NCBI RefSeq assembly: GCF_963678635.1
Contig: NC_087065.1
Span: 39,743,430 to 39,807,429, forward strand
Reading direction: 5' to 3'
DNA: 64,000 nt
Source: Symsagittifera roscoffensis
Lineage: Eukaryota; Xenacoelomorpha; Acoela; Convolutidae
Shown: positions 35,055-45,397 of the stretch, in pieces
Layout: the number at the start of each line of letters is the position of its first letter
Numbering within the stretch: the first letter of the stretch is position 1
Notes under the pieces: generated by a model
Told to the model about the DNA's origin: nothing
Seen by the model: only the letters and a program-made list of their open reading frames with translations
The model's database searches: none
Translations under genes and position numbers: made by a program

Positions 35055-36882
35055 ACAAGAATAGTCTGTTGCTCTCCAAGTAGGACAGAATATTTGGACC
35101 ACGGTTGTTTGCAACTTGTTGTTTATTTGGAGATAAGAAAGGTGTGAGACTTCACATTTAGATGGCCTAAGAGATTATTTACAGCTTCCTGTTACATCAA
35201 TTTTACAACGGCATTGACAAATTTTCTGTTGAGTTTTTTGTTGAAGCTCGAATCACGGTTGCAAGATTTTGAATATGATATATCACAACTTCCTACGACG
35301 TTTTTTGGACTATCTGATTTTCCGTGGAAAAGACACCTGAATTCAAAGTTTTATGATGTAGCAAAAATGGCAAATCTTCTTTGGTTTACTCGCCAAATGT
35401 AGAATAATAGTCTATAAATTTCCGGAAAACAACCCCGATTTAAATTATCGAGCCGATGATTTAAAAATAAAATAAAGACTACTATTAAGTCAGACAAAAA
35501 TTGAAATGAAAGCATTAATGAAAATGCGATGAAAACGATACAAATTTTCATGCGTCTGTTCGGAGTAGGCTTACCGTCTGAAATGGACTCAATTTGATAC
35601 TTAATTATTTAGCAAAAAGTAGAAAAACACAGACCCGAATGTAAAGTTTTCTAATCCTTTTTACAGATATAAGTTGTGATAATGTTATGTTGAAATGTTG
35701 TCCAGGTAGGACGACTGTTTTGGAGCTAATTGACCTTACGTGCCGTGCGCCTCTAATTTTCAAATGGGTTAGAGTGGTGAATTGAAGTAAATGAACGGAT
35801 GTTAGACCATCCCGTCCCCTCCCCGCTGTCTTCTTCCATTGGCGACTGTCTTCCTTTGTAGTCTCTCGACAGGAGTTGAGATAATAACGGTCTAAGTAAA
35901 CCAAATTTGAAAGGGGAACGTGCCATTGAGAGATACCAGATACCCATTGTCTTGCGTAAAATATCGAGTGTGCCAAGCAGATTGAAGGTTAATTGCCGAA
36001 AATTAAGAGAATATAAACCAGCCGAATTTACGTCGCTTGTTCTGAATTCTATATAAAACTGCCAAAGTAGTCTAATAAATGTTGCATCATTTCCAAATAA
36101 TGCTTTTTATTTTCGGCTAGTGTATATTTCGGTTAATTTTTGTGTTCAGAAAACATGCCACTGAAAATTACACTGTTGCTGGCGACTAATGCTTTTGTGT
36201 TTTGTCAGGTCCAATCTTAAGCTGACGTCAAATTCTTCTTGTATTCAAGTGTTCCTTCCCTTGAGGTGCAGTTTTTAACTTCGCTTATCTAGCGTCACAA
36301 TAGCCGAAATATTGTTGTGGGTCCCCGAAGAAGCCATGTATTGTTTTTAGATCGTCAAAACATGAGTTTAAAAATTACGTTTTTTAAAATCTTTCACTGT
36401 GACTTTTTTGGAGATTAACAAGTTGTTTCGACTGCTTGGCCGATAGTGAAATGTAATTATGGTTATGTCTGGTAAGATAATTGGGTACTGGGCCTGTCAA
36501 TTCAATGCATCGGGTTTAAATTAGAATATGTTCTGGCTTGTTATGATTACTTTATTACTTTTTGGGGCACTATTTCTCGTTCCACCGTTGTTTTGATGAT
36601 TTTATTAACAGCTGTGGTAGTTTGTAGAACGAGTTTAAGATACTGGGGTATTTTGATAGGAATTATAATACCGACGCGAACTTGACTTTATAACTTTTAG
36701 GATACGCATGCGTTATTTTTTTAAATCGACCACCAAAAATTGAGTGAATTATAAAATTAAAGCTCTTTCAATCGTGACTCGGGCTCCAATGAAAGTGTTT
36801 TTGCAGTCTCGAGAAAAAATGTTGGAAATTTTTTTTATAAGGCAGGTTAGGCGCCAATTGAAAGCCAAATTGATTCTAGTTA
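35055..36882. other. Kv4 intron interior; nothing recognised
   Basis: The longest frame is on the - strand (35605-35976, 123 codons). It has no domain, no coding bias and no splice context. The block 35800-35950 is locally richer in GC. Confidence 0.5.
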
Positions 36883-37594
36883 ATTCAGCAAATAAAATTA
36901 TCCGGACAAATAAAACTTGAAAAATAAATTGCTGTTTTCTCAATTTGGGTTGACTTTAAACAAAAAATGACGAGGACAAAAACTGGTGAGAATTTTCGCA
37001 GAATTAATATGGTGCATTTGTTTTGAGTAATTCGTGTCAAAGATTTTACCTAAAAACTACCATTTTTGGCTTTTTAAGTCAATCAATGATTACGCCAAAA
37101 CTATCGGTTCCATTGCTGACAAAATTATATTAAAGTGAGCGTCTTAAATAGGCCAACAAAGTTCAAGGATGTGTCAGCTTAACCGTGTCAGTTTTGTATA
37201 AATAAATTTGTTTTCGATTGATAGCCGAAAAATGTCATTTTGCCAGAAAAAATACACACTTTTTGTTTAAAATCAAATTCTAGATGTTTGAGCCATTTTA
37301 TGGAGATTATACCTATTTGAAAATAAGAAGATCTCTTTAATGTTATTTTGTCAGCGCTTAAACCGATAGTTTTGGAGTAATTTTTGACTGGCTAAAAAGC
37401 CAAAAATGTTCGTTTATGTGGTTAAATTTTGCAACCGAATTTGGCAAAAAAAATAATGCACTATATTAATTCTGCCAAAATTCTAAGCAGTGCTGTCTTC
37501 ATCATTTTTCGTGTAAAGTCAATCCAATTTGAGAAAACCGCATTTTAAATTTCAACTTTTGTTCGTTTTGTCCGGATAATTTAACTCAGCATTG
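36883..37594. mobile_element. long palindromic element with Tc1/mariner-like ends
   Basis: The right end (tgtccggataatttaactcagcattg, then TA) is a variant of the terminal repeat of the 27648 transposon. The left end carries the matching AATTATCCGGACAAA. The two halves are inverted copies of each other for most of their length. Paired blocks include GTTTTCTCAATTTGGGTTGAC and its complement, AGAATTAATAT, and CCAAAACTATCGGTT near the centre. The arms are roughly 330 bases each and diverged by many substitutions. There is no coding capacity. It is probably a foldback MITE mobilised by a relative of the DD35E transposase. Confidence 0.78.
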
Positions 37595-38239
37595 TAGTTC
37601 ATGAAGTGTTATCTTCTTGCGCCCCAAAAACGAAAAAAAATGTTGAAAACATACCAAAAAATTTTGAAAAATATGAAAAAAAACATATTTCTTGTCCCCT
37701 ATTTATGCGCAGATGCATTTGTTGCAGATTACCTGCCTTCACATCTTTTTAATAAAGCGTTTTGTTAAAGAGAAGTATTTATGCGAAAACAGAAAACTTC
37801 ATTGTTATGCATCTAAAACGTGTTAATTTTTATTGTTTCAATAGTTGTAATAGGGTGAAATTGAACTATGACGTGAGATGTTTTTTCTTGCCTGATTTTC
37901 CCAGAAATTTTGGAGGAGATAGATGAGATATCAAATTGGCTGTGAAAAAGATTCCAAAAAATTGGAAGGTTCTCTCAGCTTCGAGAAAAAAAACGGTTTG
38001 ACATATGGGCTTTCATTGACGCTCATAAAATTGTGCAAAGGTATTCAAAATAAATTATCAAAAATTGCGAGTAACTTCATCATTAATCTCTTTAGGCAGC
38101 TAATGAGTCTAGCATTTGAAGTCTTGCTAGTTTGAAGTCTTACACCAAAGTTGACTAAAATTGTAGAAATTTCCAAAACAATTTGAAAAAATCAAAACGA
38201 CTTTTCTCGAAACATTTTGTGCCACTTGCAAAATACCGA

Positions 38240-38841
38240 TTGTTCCGGCCATTTGAAAAATGGGGAGGAAATTTGTATTCGGGTGTGTTTTAGTTTTTCC
38301 TTTTTTTTCACGCAAAATGAGCTATCACAAATAATCATCGGAAAGAGTTGAGTGATATTTCTTATTAAAGCTCTCTCAGTCGTGATTCGAACAATATTAA
38401 AAAACCAGTTTGAACCTTTTTTGTTTTTCGTCTAAATTCGAACAAGTAAAATGAGCGGCAGCCTTATTTATACTTAATGTAGGCCGTTAACAATATATCA
38501 TTTATGCTTAACTTTAATTTACTCAAGTAAAATTAGTTTTTGGAGATTTTAGTATCATTTTGGGAATCCAGAGTTACAATAAATTTTTAAAAACAATGTT
38601 CAGGTTTTAAAAATTTTTTAAATGTTTTTTTTTTGTTTTTCTAGTCATTTATCTTCAAAATCTGTTGTCTGTTTGCTTACATTACTATGATTATCGAATA
38701 TGTTTTTCAGTTTTACGTCAGATCACACCACGCAGAAAAAAAACTAAATTAATTTAAAAAAAAAACTTTTTATCTTGTAGTTTTTAAAGACTATGGTCGG
38801 AACATTCTAAGCTATTTGCACAGTAACCGACTATCCTTGTA
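38240..38841 (+). mobile_element. family C Helentron-like element (C1)
   Basis: The 5' end is TTGTTCCGGCCATTTGAAAAATGG (hairpin CCATTT/AAATGG). The 3' end is GGTCGGAACATTC, then a hairpin around TAAGCTATTTGCACAG, then TAACCGACTATCCTTGT. Just before the 5' end, GTGCCACTTGC and ACCGATTGTT look like the 3' end of another family C copy abutting head to tail. It ends about 150 bases before the third proposed Kv4 exon. Confidence 0.78.
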
Positions 38842-38994
38842 ACTTTAGGCAGTTGATTAGTTTTCTGTAATAATTTTAAGGCAAAAATGCAAAAAAAAAG
38901 TTTGTCATGTACATGCCTTATCCTATGATTTCTAAGAACGGTTAAAATGTTCAAAATGCTCCAAAAGTAACATAAATTTGTGAACCGAATGTAG

Positions 38995-39405
38995 GTTCGT
39001 CAGTATCCCAATGGCGGCGAACTACCTGAAGAAAAAGCCACTTACCATAGGCCACAAAGCGACGATAAGGATAGGAAATTATGTCCCGAAACAACACAAG
39101 ATGCCTCAACTGGCAACAAAACCGACATCGTTGCCGTGGAAAAACAAACACAGCATGACTTAATCAGTTGTGCTCTAAATGAGTACCCTAAAAGATTAAG
39201 TTCTCTAAGTACAAGTAATATCAATCACAGATCAGTTGTTCAAAATGACGAATTTTGCTCTGAGCCTAAAAATGATCATTACCTGTGCACGTGTCTCAAA
39301 TGTCTGACTGGAGACTCCTGCTGCTCTTCGAACAACAATCAGTCCTCGTTTTCATCCTCATCTAGTGCCTCTCAAGAGGTCACCAAAGGGCAAAGGTCAA
39401 ATCAG
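38995..39405 (+). CDS. Shal/KCND-like: probable Kv4/Shal C-terminal tail exon (internal)
   Basis: An open phase-0 stretch of 137 codons is bounded by atgtag|gtt and cag|gtcagc. In-frame stops lie just upstream at 38968 and 38992, so the exon cannot extend leftward. Composition is hydrophilic and low-complexity: PEEK near the start, a Cys-rich patch with CTCLKCLTGDSCC, then a serine run SSFSSSSSASQE. Distal Kv4 tails diverge quickly, but Ser-rich sequence and a Cys cluster after the dileucine exon are typical. Phase 0 matches both neighbours. Weak points are an acceptor with little pyrimidine tract and a non-consensus donor, so either border may be off, and a small exon matching the NHEFV region of vertebrate Kv4 could be missing. 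The family C repeat at 38240-38841 ends about 150 bases upstream. Confidence 0.6.
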
Positions 39406-39559
39406 GTCAGCGCGTGTGACGAAGAGTGGAATGGCGTGTCTTCATGTGTATTTGCTACCATCTATTTTCTGCCTTGATTTCTTATGTATCTCAGAATCCG
39501 TTTTCTGAAGGGCAAACGTGTGTGAAATCTGTTGTTCAAGAGTTAGATGTTTTTAAAGG

Positions 39560-40022
39560 GCTATTAACGTAATTCAGTTTCTTATATAGGGGCTGATGCT
39601 TTTTTTTTTTTTTTTTCAGGAAAAGTTTTCATAACTTGTTCAGGCTCAAATTTACTTTTTTTTTGCGGTTTGACTTTTAATTTCTTTTTAAGTTCAGTTC
39701 ATTGCCTTTGTTAAAAGGAAGGCGAACTCCTTTATCGAACAGCAAAAGTGTAAAGGTCACGAAAACGTCATTTCTAGTGCCGAAAGTGGAATTTAACTTT
39801 CAGATTTGCCAGCGGAAAAAAAATTACCTATTGATCCAGTTTTCTGAAGTTGGGTTAATTTAATCAAAAAGTGTCAACCGTAAATTGTTCTAGAAATTCA
39901 AAGAAGACTGAGGCCATCAGTTTTTTTCTCGGAAATTCGAAAGCTGAGAATTTTTCAAAAAGTAACTTTTTTTGTTTAATTGCGTTCATTGACTCTTTTC
40001 CAACTGTCTCTTCGCTATGTTC
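39560..40022 (+). mobile_element. family A Helentron-like element, copy A6
   Basis: It runs from CTATTAACGTAATTCAG to TTCCAACTGTCTCTTCGCTATGTT, with the internal GGCGAACTCC, ATCGAACAGCAAAAGTG and TTGATCCAG blocks. It lies in the intron after the third proposed Kv4 exon, 155 bases past its donor. Confidence 0.7.
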
Positions 40023-41726
40023 TCCGGTTTTAAGTGGCTTTTCTTCATAGTTTATTATTTCAGAATTTTGCGACGAATTGGTTTTTTTGTAAATTGCCTT
40101 GAATTTGTTTCCTGGAGTTTGGTTTCTGATTATACATTCCGTTGAATAAACAATGAAAATTTTATTGGTGCGTGATTTGAAGAGTATTTATTTTTCAAGC
40201 AGCCCTGAAGACATGATGTAATATTGGAACAAAAACCATTATAACTTATTTTAAATATATCGAAATCTGGCGTCTGTGCATTTTTGGGGTGGCGCTTCCG
40301 CAATTTATGCACTACGCTCGATACGCGATAGCCAATAAACCGTTATTCCGCCTTTGGCCGTAATTCGATAACCATTCAGCGCCATTCAAATGAAATAACA
40401 GTTTGACTTAGACGATAAAATAGACTATGTGGCGTATTCCGTAAACAGCCTTGAGCGGTGGTTTTCAGGACTGGAGACTTTTGGGTAGTGAAGGAGACAT
40501 GCGTCGTACACTGCGGCCTTCTATGGTAAGGTTGGAGTGAGGATCGGAGTGGGGGGGGGGGGGGGGAGTGCAAGGTGGTGGCAGAGATATTTGGAAGTCA
40601 TATTTGGGTGGCGGATCACCATACAATTAATACGACGGTGTAAACAATCGAAAAGTGAGAAAATAAAAAGCATTGAAGAAACTTATGGTTCCAGATGAAA
40701 GATGTTAAACGTTGAATTGATTATCTGTTATTTTCACTGTTGGTTGCGTTCACTGGTCACGTTATGGCATTTTTTCATGTCATACAGTTGTTCAAATTCA
40801 CGCTGGTAGTTGGTGCCTCTTAACTTCTGTGGACTTCTAGTGCAAAAAATTAACTCCTGTCTGACAAATAAATCAAACAAAACGAATCAATAAATTGGAA
40901 AAAAAACATGCCGGAAATGATTTAATTGTTGGCTTGAGAGATATTGAGAAGAGAAAAAGTACCAGAGTACTTACTTTTGTTTTTAAATCTAAGTTAGCTA
41001 AAATTAGGTGGAAAATTACAAGCCCTTCCTAGTAACTTGAGTTTACAATTCATTCCTATTCCCAGCCATTACTTCAGTTTATTCGGTTGATCGCGGCTAA
41101 ATTATGCCAAATATCATTAAGATTATCAGAAATTTGGAATTCTGATTCAATATATCCGTATAAAATTTATGGTTTTAGTCAAATACATTTGCAAAATATT
41201 GAAAGCAGGAGCGAAATTTTTCGTTAACATCTGGAATGGGTCCATAAAGATTCGGCTAAAGTGGTCATCGATTGTTTTCACATTACTTTGTGAGTATGGT
41301 ATTGCCAATACACTTACTACAGTGACCAGAAAATGATAAGAGTTTTATTGGTCCCACAACATATGAGGGAAGTGTTCTCCACTCTTGTCCCACCCGCCCA
41401 AGGGTGCCCTTCTCTAAAACCCACTTTGATGCTCAAATTCATTCTAGTTTCTCTCTCTCTCTCTCTTTATCGCTTTACTTAGTGCGTGTCATTTTTATGT
41501 TCTTTAAATGCCCCTCTCTCATTTCTTTTGTTCCGAATTTTGACGAACTTATTGAATATATATGCGCGGGGTTTGTTTTACCTAATTCGGTCATCGGTTT
41601 TCGAAGAAAATTTTGTATGCCATATTGAAGATATCCTTGGTTACAAAAAGCAAACTTTTTTCACCTACAATCATTATTCTTTCTTTTTCTCCAATAGTTA
41701 GCTGCCAATTTGGCCAGTTTCAACGA
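40023..41726. other. Kv4 intron interior; simple repeats only
   Basis: A G-run of about 16 bases at 40552-40567 and a CT-repeat at 41450-41466 are present. The stretch 40300-40620 is GC-richer but has no recognisable product. Confidence 0.5.
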
Positions 41727-42620
41727 ACAGCCACGGGACATGGAAGTTTTTGCTTTCAACGAGTAATTGAACGGATTTTTTCTTCACGTCTTTATTGTTT
41801 TCTGTGCATTTATTAAAGATATAGGATTGAAAGTTTGACACATGCTAGATGCAACTATTTGGAAGCATCTCACCTGATCAAATACAGAGAAATCTTAACT
41901 CGACGGCGTTAAATAGCTAGTAACTCATAACTAGTTTTAGAGGTGTTCTAGCTCTAGAAATATCCTGAAAAACAAAACAATGAATTTGAATTTGTTGGCT
42001 CAAATTGGTTCGTAGGGAAACTGATGATTATCACTTATTCTCTAGGCCGCGTAAAAACGACAGACATAAAATTTCAAAGATTTACTTGGTCCGGCGTCGA
42101 AAAAAGCAAACTATTCCAGCTGATATTTTGGAAAAACAACATCTTCGATCTTTACACAGGGTTCCAATAAGCAGTTATGTTGTCTCTAAATTTTTTCAAA
42201 TCCAGCTTAAGCGCCCAAAAACTTTTAATATCTGTATCTTTAAAACAGATACCACCATTTTTTATAGCCGGATCGAGTTAATCTTTGATTTGTTTGTCTG
42301 TCGTTTATCCGCGGTCTAGAGACTAAGTGAAGATCATCAATTTCCCTACGAACCAATTAGAGTCAATAAATTTAATTTCATTGTTTTGTTTTTGAGGATG
42401 TTTCCAGAGCAAGAAACCGCTGAAACTAGTTATGGTTTACTGGCTATTTTACACCTTCAAGTTGAGATTTCTCAGCATTTGATCTGATGAGATGCTTCCA
42501 AGTAGTTTCAATCATTTATTTTTAATAATTGCACAGAACACAAGAAAGACGGAAGAAAAAACTGTTAGTCTAGTTCTTGAAATCAAAGTCGCAACTTCAA
42601 TGTCCCGTGACTGCTTTTAT
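41727..42620. repeat. long imperfect palindrome (~890 bp, arms ~430 bp)
   Basis: The left half from GCCACGGGACAT (41730) pairs with the right half ending ATGTCCCGTGAC (42600). Paired blocks run through the whole span: TTGGAAGCATCTCA with TGAGATGCTTCCAA, AAAACAAAACAATGAA with its complement, GGTTCGTAGGGAAA with TTTCCCTACGAACC, and AACGACAGAC with GTCTGTCG. The centre is near 42173. It contains an open frame of about 100 codons across the centre, but this looks accidental. Origin may be a long-TIR MITE or an inverted duplication. No target duplication was found. Confidence 0.8.
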
Positions 42621-43470
42621 AATTTTATAAAAAAATTTTCCTTTCACTAAAAAGTCGGACAAAATTGATGGAGCTTTAGGCTATAATGTTCTCTTTGGGT
42701 TAACATATTTTTTCTTAAGATTGCGGCATCTTTCATAAGAAAGACGCTGCAAAAAACCAAAATTTTTTATATCAGAAAAGTCCTAATTGTTTCATTTTTT
42801 ATTCAAGATATCTGAAAATATCTTGTTGGGAGATTCAAAATTTCCAATTAAAAGTTATTAGTAATGTCCCCTTCACGTGCCATGTTAAGTCAAAGTGATT
42901 TTTTTCTTATCTATCAAGTATTAGGTGGACAAATTAGCTTTCTTCAATTGTTTTGGAAAAGATTTAAGAACGGACATCTAACCTGGAATCATTTCCGTGT
43001 TCACAAGTGGATGTGTTATGCACTCTCCTAAATGCGTTTTAAGCCTATGTAAACTATTCGTTTAATAGATTGAAGACTTCAACTTTAAGGCTGAAAGCGT
43101 AACACGATTAATTACCCGGCACACAAAATTAATCCAAATTGACATCCGGTTAGCAAAGTGTTCATCATATTTCCTTATACAACTCATATAGTTTATCAAA
43201 GTTTTTTTTGCTAAAACTATTTGAGACCAATTAAATGGGTGTCAGAAACTTCGGAATATTCAGAAATTTCGCCTTGATATATGAGCAGTTTTATCAGTTT
43301 TGTTCGCCCATTTTCTTTGTCTTTCACAACATAGTGTAGAAATTCGTCATAAATTCTAAATTGTCAAATCTAAAGAAAAATTCTGAAGAAAAGTTAAATT
43401 TGAAGTTAAATCTTAAGTTAAATGTGAAGAAAAAAAAACATTCCGAGCTTCAATAATCAGTGTCTTTCTT

Positions 43471-43575
43471 TGAAAGTTGACACAATTGGTTTGTCAGAAC
43501 TCGATCGTTAGTTTTTTTTATATCTGAAAGTTGACACAAATGGTTTGTCAGAACTCGATCGTTAGTTTTTTTATA
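43471..43575 (+). repeat. two-copy tandem repeat of about 52 bases
   Basis: GAAAGTTGACACAATTGGTT and the following GTCAGAACTCGATCGTTAG occur twice, nearly identical, ending in T-runs and ATATCT. Confidence 0.88.
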
Positions 43576-44200
43576 TCTTTACTTTATATGGAAGCAAAGT
43601 CAGGAACCCTTGCAAACGTGTGAGGTATCAAGAAAAATTTCGAAGTAAAGTTTTTCTTACATTTGCATCAGTACGAGAGCAACCTGGAAAAAACATCCTG
43701 TGCTTTTTGTGCAAAAGCTAATAATTTTACACACACTTTTTTAGGAGTAAGGAAAATAGTGAGTACTCTTATAAAGGTTTTGGTGATTTTTTTCTGTGAT
43801 TTTTTTCTCTGGAAAAAAAATCTTAAAATTGTTACGCTAAATTTTGATTTCAAGCAGTTTGACTTTTGTTTTCTTTTAAAGTTCATTTCATTTCTTTTGT
43901 TCAAAGGAAAGCAAACTCCACTATCGAACAGCAAAAGTGTAAAAATCACGAACGTGATCGACTTCTAATTTCGAAAATGGAGTTTATTTATCAGATTTAT
44001 TAGCTAAATAAAAATTTAACCTATTGATCTATTTTTTTCAAATTGGGTTAATTTTTATCAAAAAAGCACCAATAGTAAATTGTTCGTGAAATCCAAAGAG
44101 CTTTAAGTGTTACATGTATTTTTTCTTAAAATTGGAAAAATGAAGTTTTTCTGTTATCTTGCGTTCATTACTCTTTTCCAACTGTCAGTTGGCTATGTTT
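43567..44200 (+). mobile_element. family A copy A7 with extra 5' segment, next to the last Kv4 exon
   Basis: 43567-43743 is the same extra segment as in copy A5. The family A part starts GGAGTAAGGAAAATAGTGAGTACTC and ends GCGTTCATTACTCTTTTCC, then the hairpin CCAACTGTCAGTTGG and the tail CTATGTTT. Only 28 bases separate it from the first base of the terminal exon. Confidence 0.78.
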
Positions 44201-44228
44201 AATATAATTTATTTGTTTTTTTTTGTAG

Positions 44229-44762
44229 GCAGCTCCATCATCCTTCTCCAACGCGACTGACCCATACGAGTACTCGGCCGAGACTCAGGCCATGGTATCC
44301 GCACTCAATTCCACCAACCAATCACAACAGCCCAACGACAAAAAAAGGTATCGCAAAAACAGCAATAGCGACCTCAAGCTCTCCTCAATTTCTGGAAGCA
44401 ACCGGAACACCACCGACAACAACCACTCTAACAAGTCCAATTTCAAACCTTCAAAACAGAAGCACCAGAGGGCTCGCAAATTAAGTCAGCCAGAGAAAGA
44501 AGACTCATCCTTCCTTGGGTCAAATCACAGATCATCATCGCCCCCCTCTAGAAAACCCTCCGCCCCCGTATACCTCACTGGCAATGCATCATGTTCCGAC
44601 GGAGCTTCCGAGCTAGACAACGTCGGAGGTTTTAGTCCCGCAATGTTGTCGAAAAGCAGATTGAATGCGACGATTGGTGCGGCAACTTCAAACGACTTCA
44701 TACCCGAAGAGAGCTCGGATTATGAAGACGACTCGACACAACAGAACATATCAGAACTATGA
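44229..44762 (+). CDS. Shal/KCND-like: probable Kv4/Shal terminal exon with PDZ ligand
   Basis: The exon starts after a strong acceptor (tttttttttgtag|gca) and stays open in phase 0 for 177 codons to a TGA stop. It is clearly richer in GC than the surrounding DNA, and its composition (Ser, Asn, Lys, Pro) suits a disordered cytoplasmic tail. It contains basic stretches such as KKRYRKNSNSDLK and KQKHQRARK and an acidic end, PEESSDYEDD. The last four residues, ISEL, form a class I PDZ ligand (S/T-x-hydrophobic) like the VSAL end of vertebrate Kv4. No domain is recognisable, so assignment to Kv4 rests on order, strand, phase and this C-terminus. The family A repeat copy at 43744-44200 ends 28 bases before the exon, so the acceptor region is almost in contact with transposon DNA. 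Confidence 0.68.
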   Translation, partial: AAPSSFSNATDPYEYSAETQAMVSALNSTNQSQQPNDKKRYRKNSNSDLKLSSISGSNRNTTDNNHSNKSNFKPSKQKHQRARKLSQPEKEDSSFLGSNHRSSSPPSRKPSAPVYLTGNASCSDGASELDNVGGFSPAMLSKSRLNATIGAATSNDFIPEESSDYEDDSTQQNISEL

Positions 44763-44892
44763 ACACAATTTTACAAGCTAGCAGAAAACTAATTGCTCAA
44801 TTCGTATTATTTAACAATGAACAATTGCTTGACCTTTAAATTTGTATTCTTTGTCTTTAAAAGAAGCTTTCCATGCTTGAGGTCCTAACCGA

Positions 44893-44898
44893 AATAAA
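44893..44898 (+). terminator. candidate polyadenylation signal of the Kv4-like gene
   Basis: An AATAAA lies about 130 bases after the stop codon of the terminal exon. It is the first canonical signal downstream. In AT-rich DNA such hexamers are common, so this is only positional support. Confidence 0.35.
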
Positions 44899-45397
44899 AT
44901 CAGTTCTCTGCCCCTATCCCAAGTTCCATGTTTGAACATCTTGCGCATTAGGCTTCTCCGATGCAGACTAATTAGTAAATCATGACATTAAATCAGTTCT
45001 TCTGTTATCACACGAAATCGATTCCAACCCAATGAAGACCAAAATGCTTTGCGTACCTCACAAGTTCTACAACTTAGTTGTTCAATCTTTTTTTTGCAGT
45101 AGATTAATGCTACAGTGCAATAATTTCGTGCAATAACTGCAGTCTATTTTCTCTACTCTTGGCAATCGCCACAAATCTCATCAAATATTGATCATATTTT
45201 TTATTCAGAAGCTAAAATTAACTCATATACCAAACTTGTAGAAATAAGGTACCAACTTGTTTACAATTTATGAGTGCAAATTTAATCCCGCATTCATCTT
45301 TGATAAATTGTTTAGAGAAAACGACAATTGCGTAAACAATAATGGTATTATCATTACGTAACCTGTTTTGCAATGGGACCCCTGTTTTGCAATGACC

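Noticed and set aside
35605-35976. A 123-codon - strand open frame, among the longest in the window
   Set aside because: It has no recognisable domain, no plausible splice context, and lies inside a Kv4 intron on the opposite strand.
42005-42319. A 104-codon frame in the last Kv4 intron
   Set aside because: It spans the centre of a long palindrome, its two halves are inverted copies, and no domain is present.
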